Made by a program: the position numbers and the translations under genes. The notes under the pieces are model-generated. The model made no database searches and was not told the origin of the DNA. It saw only the letters and a list, made by a program, of their open reading frames with translations. Positions 35,733 to 43,620 of a DNA stretch of 64,000 bases are shown here, one piece after another; the stretch's first letter is position 1, and every line of letters starts with the position of its first letter. The stretch comes from Flavobacteriales bacterium UBA5081 (GTDB lineage: Bacteria; Bacteroidota; Bacteroidia; Flavobacteriales_E; Vicingaceae). The stretch is from the NCBI GenBank assembly GCA_002415785.1, contig DIAJ01000014.1, forward strand, positions 8,258 through 72,257, given 5' to 3'.

Positions 35733-36118
35733 TGGCTACAATATTTTCAAAGATTATCTCAGGAGAGTTGCCGGCTCATAAAATTGCCGAAAATGACCAA
35801 TTTTTAGCCTTTTTGGATATAAATCCCTTAGCTAAAGGACACACCTTGGTGATTCCTAAAAAGGAAACGGACTATATTTTTGATGTAAAAGATGAGGAAT
35901 ATGTTGAACTATGGAAGTTTGCTAAAAAGGTGGCAAAACAAATTGAAGCTAAAATTGATTGTGAGCGCATAGGAGTTGCTGTAATTGGATTAGAGGTAGC
36001 TCATGCTCATATTCACTTGCTGCCGATAAACAATGTATCTGATATCAATTTTGCGCGTCCTAAACTGGAGCTTTCTCAAGAAGAATTAGCTGAAATTGCA
36101 GAAAATATTAGAGCTTAG
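35732..36118 (+). CDS. HIT family nucleotide-binding protein
   Basis: A 128-residue histidine-triad hydrolase of the Hint type, acting on nucleoside phosphoramidates or adenylylated compounds. The triad is HAHIH at residues 91-95, with the catalytic His in the centre, followed by LLPI; IFSKIISGELPA and FLDINPLAKGHTLVIPK are also typical. Cotranscribed with greA, whose stop it overlaps. Its TAG stop overlaps the TAA of the convergent ruvC gene in a four-base TTAG. The true in-cell substrate of bacterial HIT proteins is usually unclear, as here. Confidence 0.95.
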   Translation: MATIFSKIISGELPAHKIAENDQFLAFLDINPLAKGHTLVIPKKETDYIFDVKDEEYVELWKFAKKVAKQIEAKIDCERIGVAVIGLEVAHAHIHLLPINNVSDINFARPKLELSQEELAEIAENIRA

Positions 36119-36681
36119 GCCTTGCGGTCGGGATTGTTTCTTAAAAAGGAGTCCCATGAGGAATAGCTTTTTTTTGAGCTAAGTGCATTTCCTTGAAAGT
36201 GATGACAAACAGCCACGGCAAGACCATCTGTGGCGTCTAAGTATTTTGGTGAGTCCTGAAATGCTACAATGGTTTTTAACATAGCCGCAACTTGATCTTT
36301 TGAAGCTGCACCTTTACCGGTGATGGCTTTTTTTATTTTTTTGGGCATGTATTCTGTTACCGGAACTTCTCGAACCAATGAAGCCGCCATAGCAACTCCT
36401 TGCGCGCGTCCTAACTTTAACATCGATTGAGCGTTTTTACCATAAAAAGGAGCTTCAATCGCCATTTCATCTACTTTATAATCGTCGATTAGACTTAAAG
36501 TTCGTTCGAAAATCTTTTTTAAACGTATGGAATGGTCACCAAGTTTAGTCAAATGAATGGCTCCCATAGCCAATAAAGAAATTTCTTTTTTTTTGATGGC
36601 AATCAAGCCATAACCCATTATATTCGTACCCGGGTCTATGCCTAGTATAATTTTATCCGCTTGACTGATTTTTTGTTCCAT
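36115..36681 (-). CDS. ruvC: Crossover junction endodeoxyribonuclease RuvC
   Basis: Resolves Holliday junctions with RuvAB during recombination repair. The four catalytic acids can be placed: D16 in GIDPG, E76 in AIEAP, and D149/D152 in LDATDGLAVAV. GKGAASKDQV matches the DNA-binding region of the family. I start it at the ATG at 36681 (MEQKISQADKIILGIDPGT), giving 188 residues; an upstream ATG at 36717 would add 12 hydrophobic residues not seen in the family. The start codon overlaps the TTG start of the divergent flippase-like gene by one base. Convergent with the HIT gene, sharing four bases. Confidence 0.97.
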   Translation of the reverse strand: MEQKISQADKIILGIDPGTNIMGYGLIAIKKKEISLLAMGAIHLTKLGDHSIRLKKIFERTLSLIDDYKVDEMAIEAPFYGKNAQSMLKLGRAQGVAMAASLVREVPVTEYMPKKIKKAITGKGAASKDQVAAMLKTIVAFQDSPKYLDATDGLAVAVCHHFQGNALSSKKSYSSWDSFLRNNPDRKA

Positions 36682-37655
36682 TGAGTAAAGCAAAGCTATA
36701 TAAATTAACCAACACATTGCTCAGTTTTCTGCTGGCAATTGCAGCATTAATTTACCTTTTCTATCTTTTTCAACAAAAGCTAGAGAAAGTGGAGTTGCTA
36801 GCTGCTTTTGAACTACTAAATGAAAATGGCACAGTCCTGATATTAGTCGTTTTATTAATGCCATTAAATTGGTTGATAGAAACCTATAAATGGCGCTATT
36901 TACTTTTAAAAGTACAGCCTTTGGGTTTATGGAAATCTCTTCAATCTATTTTATTGGGAACCTTACTTAGCCTCCTTAGTCCTAATCGAACAGGAGAGCT
37001 TGCCGGAAGATTGCTTTACGTAGAAAAATCTAATCGATGGCAAGTCTTTTATGTTAATTTAATTTGCTCACTTTCTCAGTTAAGCAATACATTTTTCTTT
37101 GGGCTTTGTGCGATTATTTATTGGCGATTAAACTTGCAAAATATATTTAAGCTCGACCAAAGTTGGATAGCTGTTTTATCAGTTTTAGGGATTTTGGTTT
37201 TGGCTTTTCTCTATACTTCAAGCAATGGAATTTGGAAACTACTTCGTTTTTTTAATCGGAAATTTGATAGGAATGCATTAATCCTGAAGTATTCATTAAA
37301 AGACCGTTTAATTTTATTTTCATACAGCACTCTTCGATACTTTGTATTTGTATTGCAGTTCGTCACTTTGCTCATGGTGTTAGACTCTTCAATCTCGTTC
37401 TATGAAGCTTTTTTTATTGTTGCTCTTATTTATGTGCTCACTGCAGCTATACCCACTGCATGGATTTCTGATTTTCCCATCCGAACTTCAATAGCTTACT
37501 TTCTTTTAGAGTCTTTTGGTTTTTCTGGACTAGCCGGACTTATTGCATCAGTTTCACTATGGCTAATTAATTTATTTATTCCTGCTCTTTTGGGACTTAC
37601 CATCTTGCCTAAGTTAAATTGGTTGTCATTAACAAAACTAAAAATCAATGATTAG
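36681..37655 (+). CDS. Lysylphosphatidylglycerol-synthase/flippase-like integral membrane protein
   Basis: A 324-residue polytopic membrane protein with about eight to nine helices, resembling the LPG_synthase_TM (UPF0104) group that includes the flippase domain of MprF. Features: LLMPLNWLIETYKWRYLL near residue 55-75, then LLSLLSPNRTGELAGRLLYV, the motif region typical of this family. No aminoacyl-transfer domain is attached. It overlaps the following glycosyltransferase gene by 8 bases, so the pair may make and move a polyprenyl- or lipid-linked sugar. Start uncertain: TTG at 36681 shares a base with the ruvC ATG, and a TTG at 36717 is an alternative. Confidence 0.75.
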   Translation: MSKAKLYKLTNTLLSFLLAIAALIYLFYLFQQKLEKVELLAAFELLNENGTVLILVVLLMPLNWLIETYKWRYLLLKVQPLGLWKSLQSILLGTLLSLLSPNRTGELAGRLLYVEKSNRWQVFYVNLICSLSQLSNTFFFGLCAIIYWRLNLQNIFKLDQSWIAVLSVLGILVLAFLYTSSNGIWKLLRFFNRKFDRNALILKYSLKDRLILFSYSTLRYFVFVLQFVTLLMVLDSSISFYEAFFIVALIYVLTAAIPTAWISDFPIRTSIAYFLLESFGFSGLAGLIASVSLWLINLFIPALLGLTILPKLNWLSLTKLKIND

Positions 37656-38775
37656 TTTGTTTCTACTATTTTCCATAAGCTATTTAGCGCTGATTTTAGT
37701 TTTTATATTAGGCAATCTCAAGCTTAGAAAGGCAAAACTTATGCAAAAAGAGATAGGTGTTTCGGTGGTAATTCCTTTTCGAAATGAAGAACGTAATTTG
37801 AGTTTTTTAATAGATGCTTTATTAAAGCAAACATATCCCAAAGAGAAAGTTGAATTTGTTTTTGTAAACGATCACTCAAGTGACGAAGGGTTTGATCTTG
37901 TTAAAAACAAGATGAGTGGTAGTTCTTTTCAGCTGTTGTCATTGAATCAACAAAAAGGGAAAAAGGCAGCTTTAAAAATGGGAATTGAGTCTGCAAAAAA
38001 TGAGCTTATAATTACAACAGATGCCGATTGTAGAATGAGTCGAAATTGGCTTAAAGCTATGCTTTCTTATTATCAGCCGGGAGACACTCATCTTTTACTT
38101 GGTCCGGTTCAGTTTGTTCGTGAAAAAGGCTTGTGGAATCGATTGCTGAGAACAGAGTTCGCTGCTTTAATTTCAACCACTTCTGCTGCTGTCGGAATTA
38201 AGAATGCGTTTATGGCAAATGGAGCAAATCTGCTTTTTAATAAATCACTTTTTTTAAGCATTGATAGAGATAGCTTACAACATAATGTAGCCTCGGGAGA
38301 TGATGTTTTTTTACTTCATGCTATAAAACAGAAGTTTGGTAAGAAAGCCAAAATCCTTTTTGCCGCTGAACCTAGTGCCATGGTTTCTACCTCAGCTCCA
38401 AAGAACTTAAAAGATTTTATTTCACAGCGAATACGTTGGGCTTCTAAGAGCAAGTATTATCAAGATGGATTTACAAAGCTGGTTGGTCTTTTAATTTTTT
38501 TAGGCAATGTGAATCTTTTATTTGCTTTAATGCTAGTAGTTGCAGCAGTTTTGAACATAGAATTATTTATCATCTTTTTTGTTCTTAAATGGCTAGTGGA
38601 TAGTTTGTTGATATTTAGCTCTAAAGCTTGGAATAATCAGCAATTAAACCTATTGGATACTTTCTTACTTTCTTTGCTTTATCCGCTTTATATAATCTCA
38701 ATTGCTTTGCTATCTTTACTTTTTAAACCTAAGTGGAAAGGCCGAAAATTAGATTATTTTGATTCAAAGCAATAA
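37648..38775 (+). CDS. Family 2 glycosyltransferase, membrane-anchored
   Basis: A 375-residue GT-A fold enzyme. An N-terminal helix (about 4-24) is followed by the catalytic domain: VVIPFRNEERNL at about 40-51, VNDHSSD at 73-79, the metal-binding DAD at 125-127 in TTDADC, a DD pair at 218-219 in ASGDDVF, and QRIRW at 260-264, the acceptor/processivity motif. Two or three C-terminal helices (from about 275) anchor it in the inner membrane. The QxxRW-containing arrangement resembles processive or polyprenol-phosphate-using transferases. It overlaps the flippase-like gene upstream and the ABC permease downstream. Donor and acceptor are unknown. Confidence 0.9.
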   Translation: MISLFLLFSISYLALILVFILGNLKLRKAKLMQKEIGVSVVIPFRNEERNLSFLIDALLKQTYPKEKVEFVFVNDHSSDEGFDLVKNKMSGSSFQLLSLNQQKGKKAALKMGIESAKNELIITTDADCRMSRNWLKAMLSYYQPGDTHLLLGPVQFVREKGLWNRLLRTEFAALISTTSAAVGIKNAFMANGANLLFNKSLFLSIDRDSLQHNVASGDDVFLLHAIKQKFGKKAKILFAAEPSAMVSTSAPKNLKDFISQRIRWASKSKYYQDGFTKLVGLLIFLGNVNLLFALMLVVAAVLNIELFIIFFVLKWLVDSLLIFSSKAWNNQQLNLLDTFLLSLLYPLYIISIALLSLLFKPKWKGRKLDYFDSKQ

Positions 38776-39895
38776 AGAGTTGTCGCCTACAAAGTTAGCT
38801 TGGAGAAAGCTGCTTGCTAATCGTTTGTCTGTAATCGGTTTATTGATTATTGCTCTGTTTTTTTTAATTGCTTTGATAGGCCCTTTTATTCGTCCGGATG
38901 CGAGTCCAAAAGCCAATGAGCAACATTTAGAATTGGCGAGAAAAGCCCCCGGTTTTGGAGTTAAAATGCTTCTATTGCCTAATGAGTTTTCAACTCAGAA
39001 ACAAAGTTTCTTTCAAAAATGGATTTTTGGAGTCTTGCCTAAATATCGTGAAATTTCTATTGCTCAGTATGAATTGCAAACAGATGGAGTATTAATTGAA
39101 AAGTATACGGGAAACAATCCCAATGAGGGAGAAGAATTTTTTTATTCATTTAAGGAATGGACGAAAGCAGGAATAGCATTTTCTGAAACCAAGCATATTA
39201 ACAACAAAACTTTTTACCTGGGAACAGATCGTTACGGAAGAGATTTACTGAGTAGGTTAATGGCCGGAACTTGGATTTCATTCAGCGTTGGCTTGATTTC
39301 AATTTTTATTTCTTTGCTCATAGGAATTACTTTGGGCAGTTTGGCAGCCTTTTACAAAGGATGGGTAGATGAATTAATCATGTGGTTAATTAATGTCATT
39401 TGGTCAATCCCCACTTTGCTTTTAGTAATTGCTATTACTTTAGCTTTGGGAAAAGGTTTTTGGCAAGTGTTTGTTGCCGTTGGCTTAACCATGTGGGTGG
39501 AAGTAGCTCGTGTAGTACGCGGACAAGTTATGAGTATTCGAGAAATGGAATATGTAGAAGCCGGACGTGCATTGGGTTTTCGAGATTTCCACATTATGGC
39601 AAAACACATTTTGCCAAATATAACTGCTCCTGTTATTGTCATTTCAGCTTCTAATTTTGCCGCCGCAATATTGATTGAAGCCGGTTTGAGTTTTTTAGGC
39701 TTGGGCGCACAACCACCTCAAGCTACTTGGGGGAAAATGATTAGCGAACATAAAGGTTACATCATTACCGGAGAGGCTTATCTGGCTATTTTACCTGGTC
39801 TTGCCATCTGCTTGTTAGTGCTCTCTTTTGTGCTTTTAGGCAATGGTTTGCGAGATGCTTTTGATACTAAAGGAGTAAAGGGAGTGAATTTGTAG
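38759..39895 (+). CDS. ABC transporter permease, DppC/OppC family
   Basis: A 378-residue inner-membrane permease of the peptide/nickel importer family. A first helix (about 24-44) is followed by a periplasmic insert of about 110 residues, then FYLGTDRYGRDLLSRL (152-167), the core helices, and the EAA loop EAGRALGFRDFHIMAKHILPN (267-287, in two blocks), which contacts the ATPase. The large insert is usual in Bacteroidota homologues. No partner permease, ATPase or binding protein is adjacent, so the rest is encoded elsewhere. Start is TTG at 38759, overlapping the glycosyltransferase by 17 bases; a TTG at 38780, just after that gene's stop, is an alternative. Confidence 0.88.
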   Translation: MIQSNKELSPTKLAWRKLLANRLSVIGLLIIALFFLIALIGPFIRPDASPKANEQHLELARKAPGFGVKMLLLPNEFSTQKQSFFQKWIFGVLPKYREISIAQYELQTDGVLIEKYTGNNPNEGEEFFYSFKEWTKAGIAFSETKHINNKTFYLGTDRYGRDLLSRLMAGTWISFSVGLISIFISLLIGITLGSLAAFYKGWVDELIMWLINVIWSIPTLLLVIAITLALGKGFWQVFVAVGLTMWVEVARVVRGQVMSIREMEYVEAGRALGFRDFHIMAKHILPNITAPVIVISASNFAAAILIEAGLSFLGLGAQPPQATWGKMISEHKGYIITGEAYLAILPGLAICLLVLSFVLLGNGLRDAFDTKGVKGVNL

Positions 39896-40084
39896 CTTTT
39901 TCCTAATTATCTTTCAATTGCCTTACAAAGCGAGGAAGTTAAAAGTGACTAATGTACTTTATTTTGAAGTTCTTTGAGAAGCAAGAGGCAAGAATCAAGA
40001 AGTTAATTGTTAATGCCTAAATAAGGTTGACCGTTAAGTAGAAGCGTTCATTTTGATAAATGTGGATTTCTTTTATTATCAAAT

Positions 40085-40112
40085 TACACATTTTGCGTTA
40101 CACATTTTGCGT
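40085..40112. repeat. Two-copy 14-bp direct repeat
   Basis: TACACATTTTGCGT occurs twice in direct tandem (40085-40098, 40099-40112) in the 220-base gap between the convergent permease and AtoE-type genes, just beyond the AtoE-type stop codon. The rest of the gap is AT-rich with nothing recognisable. Confidence 0.75.
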
Positions 40113-40117
40113 AATTT

Positions 40118-41515
40118 TTAAAAAAGCAATAATGCTGATAGGTAAATTAGAGAGCCCACCAACATTAATAAAAGAGAATAGGGAAGAATTTCTTTGGCTT
40201 TCAGTCCGGTAATTCCCAAAAGTGGTAGTGCCCAGAAAGGCTGTAACATATTCGTTAGTTGATCTCCATAAGCCAATGCCATAATGCTTTTGGGAAGAGA
40301 TATATTCAGCGCTTCGGAAGCCTGTATGAGAATAGGACCTTGTACCGCCCATTGTCCGCCCCCACTGGGTACAAATACATTCACAATTCCTGCACTTATC
40401 ATCGTAAAAATGGGGAATGTATTTTCGTTAGAAATACTGATAAAAAAAGCAGAAAAGTCTTGCACTAAACCCGTGCTTTTCATTATTCCCATAATGCCAA
40501 AGTAAAGTGGGAATTGAATGAGAATACCTGCTGCGCCGCCAATTGCTTCGTTTACGGCATTTAGAAAGTTGCTAAAAGTGCCGTGTAATAATATGCCCAT
40601 TCCTAAAAGAACAAAATTTAAATAATCAGGAGTAATAAATCCAAAAGTTGAATTAGTTGGTTCAAAAAACGCTTTATAAATGGCATAGAAAAGTATGACC
40701 AAACTCAAAAAAGTAGCAAACCACCTTGATTTGTCTAAGCGTTCAGCACCGACTACCTTTTCTTCTTTTGATTCCACAATACTTTGTCGTTGCTCTAATT
40801 GAGGAATACGATCGCCACTTCCTTTCTTCGCTAATAAATAAAGAAAAAGAGGCAAAATGATCAGAACGCCAAGACTGGCAAAAGCATTCATGCTAGAAAA
40901 AACAGTTTCTGAAAAAGTAACTTGATCCGGAAGTTGGGCTATTTGAGAAGTAGAGAAAACGCCCTGCATCATTTCTTTTAAATGACCACTTTCTGCTACT
41001 TTGGTTAAAGATGAACCGCTGATCCCACCATGCCAGACCATTAAGCCGGAGTAGCCGGCAGCGCCAATTAAAGGATAATTGATGGCAAGATTATTTTGTT
41101 TGGCATTCTCCGCAACTTTTCTGGCAAATATGGCTCCGAAGATTAATCCTAATCCCCAGTTAAAAAGTGCAACAGCAATGGTGAAAAAGGTAACTAATAG
41201 AGCGGCATTAGCAGTATTGTTAGCAAATTTCACTAAACCATTTAATAGGCGGTTAACAGCAGGACTTAGAGCTAACACATGGCCCAAAACCAAAATCAAC
41301 ATCATTTGCATGGCAAAAACCATCAAAGCGCTTTGCCATAAACCTTCTTCCCAAAAACCTAAAACTTCTAAAGCATAACTTCCCGTGCTTTCTTCAGCCG
41401 GCTGGGTGAAAATTAAGGCAATGAGGTAAGTGACAATGGTTAGAATTAGTGCAATGGTGAAAGGAGAAGGTAATAAATACTGAAAAACTTTTGCGTAGCG
41501 ATCTGTGAATTTCAT
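40118..41515 (-). CDS. AtoE-type short-chain fatty acid transporter
   Basis: A 465-residue polytopic permease with about twelve hydrophobic segments. Characteristic blocks of the AtoE family are seen: LALSPAVNRLL near residue 82, FNWGLGLIFGAIFAR near 118, GAAGYSGLMVWHGGISGSSL near 150 (two blocks), FVPSGGGQWAVQGPI near 385, and AYGDQLTNMLQPFWALPLL near 420. The family imports short-chain fatty acids such as acetoacetate or butyrate. No ato catabolic genes are next to it, so the substrate is inferred from the family only. ATG start; divergent from ligA. Confidence 0.9.
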   Translation of the reverse strand: MKFTDRYAKVFQYLLPSPFTIALILTIVTYLIALIFTQPAEESTGSYALEVLGFWEEGLWQSALMVFAMQMMLILVLGHVLALSPAVNRLLNGLVKFANNTANAALLVTFFTIAVALFNWGLGLIFGAIFARKVAENAKQNNLAINYPLIGAAGYSGLMVWHGGISGSSLTKVAESGHLKEMMQGVFSTSQIAQLPDQVTFSETVFSSMNAFASLGVLIILPLFLYLLAKKGSGDRIPQLEQRQSIVESKEEKVVGAERLDKSRWFATFLSLVILFYAIYKAFFEPTNSTFGFITPDYLNFVLLGMGILLHGTFSNFLNAVNEAIGGAAGILIQFPLYFGIMGIMKSTGLVQDFSAFFISISNENTFPIFTMISAGIVNVFVPSGGGQWAVQGPILIQASEALNISLPKSIMALAYGDQLTNMLQPFWALPLLGITGLKAKEILPYSLLLMLVGSLIYLSALLLF

Positions 41516-41601
41516 TGTGAATGATTAGGTGCAATAAATATAGGGGAAATGCAATTGAATTAATAATTTTAGCCGAGGATAAACTCACTCAAAGCAAAAG
41601 T

Positions 41602-43620
41602 ATGCAATCAGAAGAAGCCGCTAAAAAAATCAAAACACTTACCGAAGAGTTAAGACAACATAACTACGCCTATTATGTGGAAGATAATCCGGTGATTAGC
41701 GATTATGAGTTCGATATGAAACTCAAAGAACTGCAACAATTAGAAAAAGAGTTTCCGCAATTTGCCGATGTGAATTCGCCAACAAAAAGAGTTGGTGGAG
41801 AGGTGACTAAAAAGTTTGAAACAGTAAAGCATAAATATCCTATGCTTTCGCTTTCCAATAGCTATAGCCGCGAGGAATTGGTCGATTTTGATGAAAGAGT
41901 GCAAAAGTTAGCCGGAAAAAAAGTGGAGTATACTTGCGAATTAAAATACGATGGAGTGGCGATTGGGATTTCTTACAAAAATGGTCGTTTGGAGAGAGCA
42001 GTAACACGCGGCGATGGCACACAAGGTGATGACATAACCACAAATGTAAAAACCATTCGTTCTATTCCATTGACTTTACAAGGAAATTATCCGAATGAGT
42101 TTGAAATTCGTGGGGAGATTTTTTATCCACTTAGTGTGTTTAGAAAACTCAATGAACAAAGAGAGGAAGAAGGTGAAGCGCTTTTGGCAAATCCACGAAA
42201 TGCTGCCTCGGGGACTTTAAAAATGCAAGACTCAGCAGTGGTCGCTGAGCGTAAGCTAGATTCATATTTGTACTATGTTTTGGGTGAGAACTTGCCTTAC
42301 GATAATCATTTAGAAAATGTAGAAGCTGCCGGGAAATGGGGCTTTAAAGTGCCGAAGAAGGACAAAAACTTAATTCGAAGCTGTAATTCAATTGATGAAA
42401 TTTTTGAGTTTATTGATTATTGGGATGAACATCGATCGGAATTGGACTTTGAGATTGATGGTGTAGTAATTAAGGTAAATGACTATCATTTGCAAGAAGA
42501 GCTGGGTTTTACGGCAAAAAGTCCGCGCTGGGCAATTGCATATAAGTTTAAAACAGAGCAAGCTGAAACTAAATTAGAAAAAATTACTTATCAAGTAGGA
42601 AGAACCGGAGCCATTACGCCGGTGGCAAATCTACAACCGGTTTTATTAGCCGGTACAACGGTTAAGCGAGCTTCTTTACACAATGCTGATCAAATAGAAA
42701 AGTTAGATGTTCGTGAAGGCGATGTAGTTAAGGTAGAAAAGGGCGGTGAAATTATTCCTAAAGTGGTAGGTGTAAATTTAGATTTGCGACCAAAAGACTC
42801 TCAGCCGACAAAATACATTACAAACTGTCCGGAATGCAATAGTGAACTGCAGCGAATCGAAGGCGAAGCGCAGCACTATTGCCCGAATGTATGGGGCTGC
42901 CCGCCACAGATTAAAGGTAAGATGGCGCACTTTATTTCCAGAAAAGCCATGGATATCGATGGTTTAGGTGAAGAAACCATTGAGCAGCTTTACGATGTAG
43001 GGTTGATTAAAAATGTGGCTGATATCTATGAATTAAAAAAGGAAGACTTACTGCCCTTGGAACGCATGGCAGAAAAAAGCGCTCAAAACTTAATTGATGG
43101 AGTAGAGACTTCAAAGAAAGTTCCATTTCAGCGATTGTTGTTTGCCATTGGCATTCGCTATGTAGGAGAAACGGTAGCCAAAAAGTTGGCGGCTCACTTT
43201 AAAAACATTGATGCCATTATGCAAGCGAGTTTTGAAGAATTGGTTGCAGTGGATGAAATAGGAGACAAAATAGCCGAAAGTATCATCAACTTTTTTTCAG
43301 AGGAACGCAATCGACAATTGATTGAAGAATTGAAGTCTTACGGACTTCAAATGCAAATGGAGGAGCAGGAAAATACAATTGTATCAACCGTTTTAGAAGG
43401 CAAAACTTTTGTCGTTTCCGGAGTATTTGAGCACTTCTCAAGAGATGAACTCAAACAGGCAATCGAAAATCATGGGGGAAAAAATGTAGGTTCTATATCC
43501 GGCAAAACCGATTTCTTGATTGCAGGAGATAAGATGGGGCCGGCAAAAAAAGAAAAAGCCGAAAAGTTAGGCGTGAATATTATTAGTGAGGAAGACTTTA
43601 TTGAGATGGTTAAAAATTAA
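41602..43620 (+). CDS. ligA: NAD-dependent DNA ligase
   Basis: Seals nicks in replication and repair using NAD. From the ATG at 41602 the protein is 672 residues, matching LigA; an upstream extension to 41521 would add 27 residues outside the family and is rejected. The adenylation motif KYDG has the nucleophilic Lys at 115. Then come an OB fold (VGRTGAITPVANL), a four-cysteine zinc finger (CPEC ... C ... C, about 408-432), helix-hairpin-helix repeats (DIDGLGEETIEQL, GIRYVGETVAKKL) and a C-terminal BRCT domain (TFVVSGVF, KTDFLIAGD). Convergent with the glycine-rich T9SS gene; their stops share TTAA. Confidence 0.98.
   Translation: MQSEEAAKKIKTLTEELRQHNYAYYVEDNPVISDYEFDMKLKELQQLEKEFPQFADVNSPTKRVGGEVTKKFETVKHKYPMLSLSNSYSREELVDFDERVQKLAGKKVEYTCELKYDGVAIGISYKNGRLERAVTRGDGTQGDDITTNVKTIRSIPLTLQGNYPNEFEIRGEIFYPLSVFRKLNEQREEEGEALLANPRNAASGTLKMQDSAVVAERKLDSYLYYVLGENLPYDNHLENVEAAGKWGFKVPKKDKNLIRSCNSIDEIFEFIDYWDEHRSELDFEIDGVVIKVNDYHLQEELGFTAKSPRWAIAYKFKTEQAETKLEKITYQVGRTGAITPVANLQPVLLAGTTVKRASLHNADQIEKLDVREGDVVKVEKGGEIIPKVVGVNLDLRPKDSQPTKYITNCPECNSELQRIEGEAQHYCPNVWGCPPQIKGKMAHFISRKAMDIDGLGEETIEQLYDVGLIKNVADIYELKKEDLLPLERMAEKSAQNLIDGVETSKKVPFQRLLFAIGIRYVGETVAKKLAAHFKNIDAIMQASFEELVAVDEIGDKIAESIINFFSEERNRQLIEELKSYGLQMQMEEQENTIVSTVLEGKTFVVSGVFEHFSRDELKQAIENHGGKNVGSISGKTDFLIAGDKMGPAKKEKAEKLGVNIISEEDFIEMVKN

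Noticed and set aside
36682..36717. 12-residue N-terminal extension of ruvC
   Set aside because: A hydrophobic lead (WLIYIALLY) is not found in RuvC; the ATG at 36681 matches family length.
41521..41601. 27-residue N-terminal extension of ligA
   Set aside because: The extension does not fit the LigA family; the ATG at 41602 gives the standard N-terminus.
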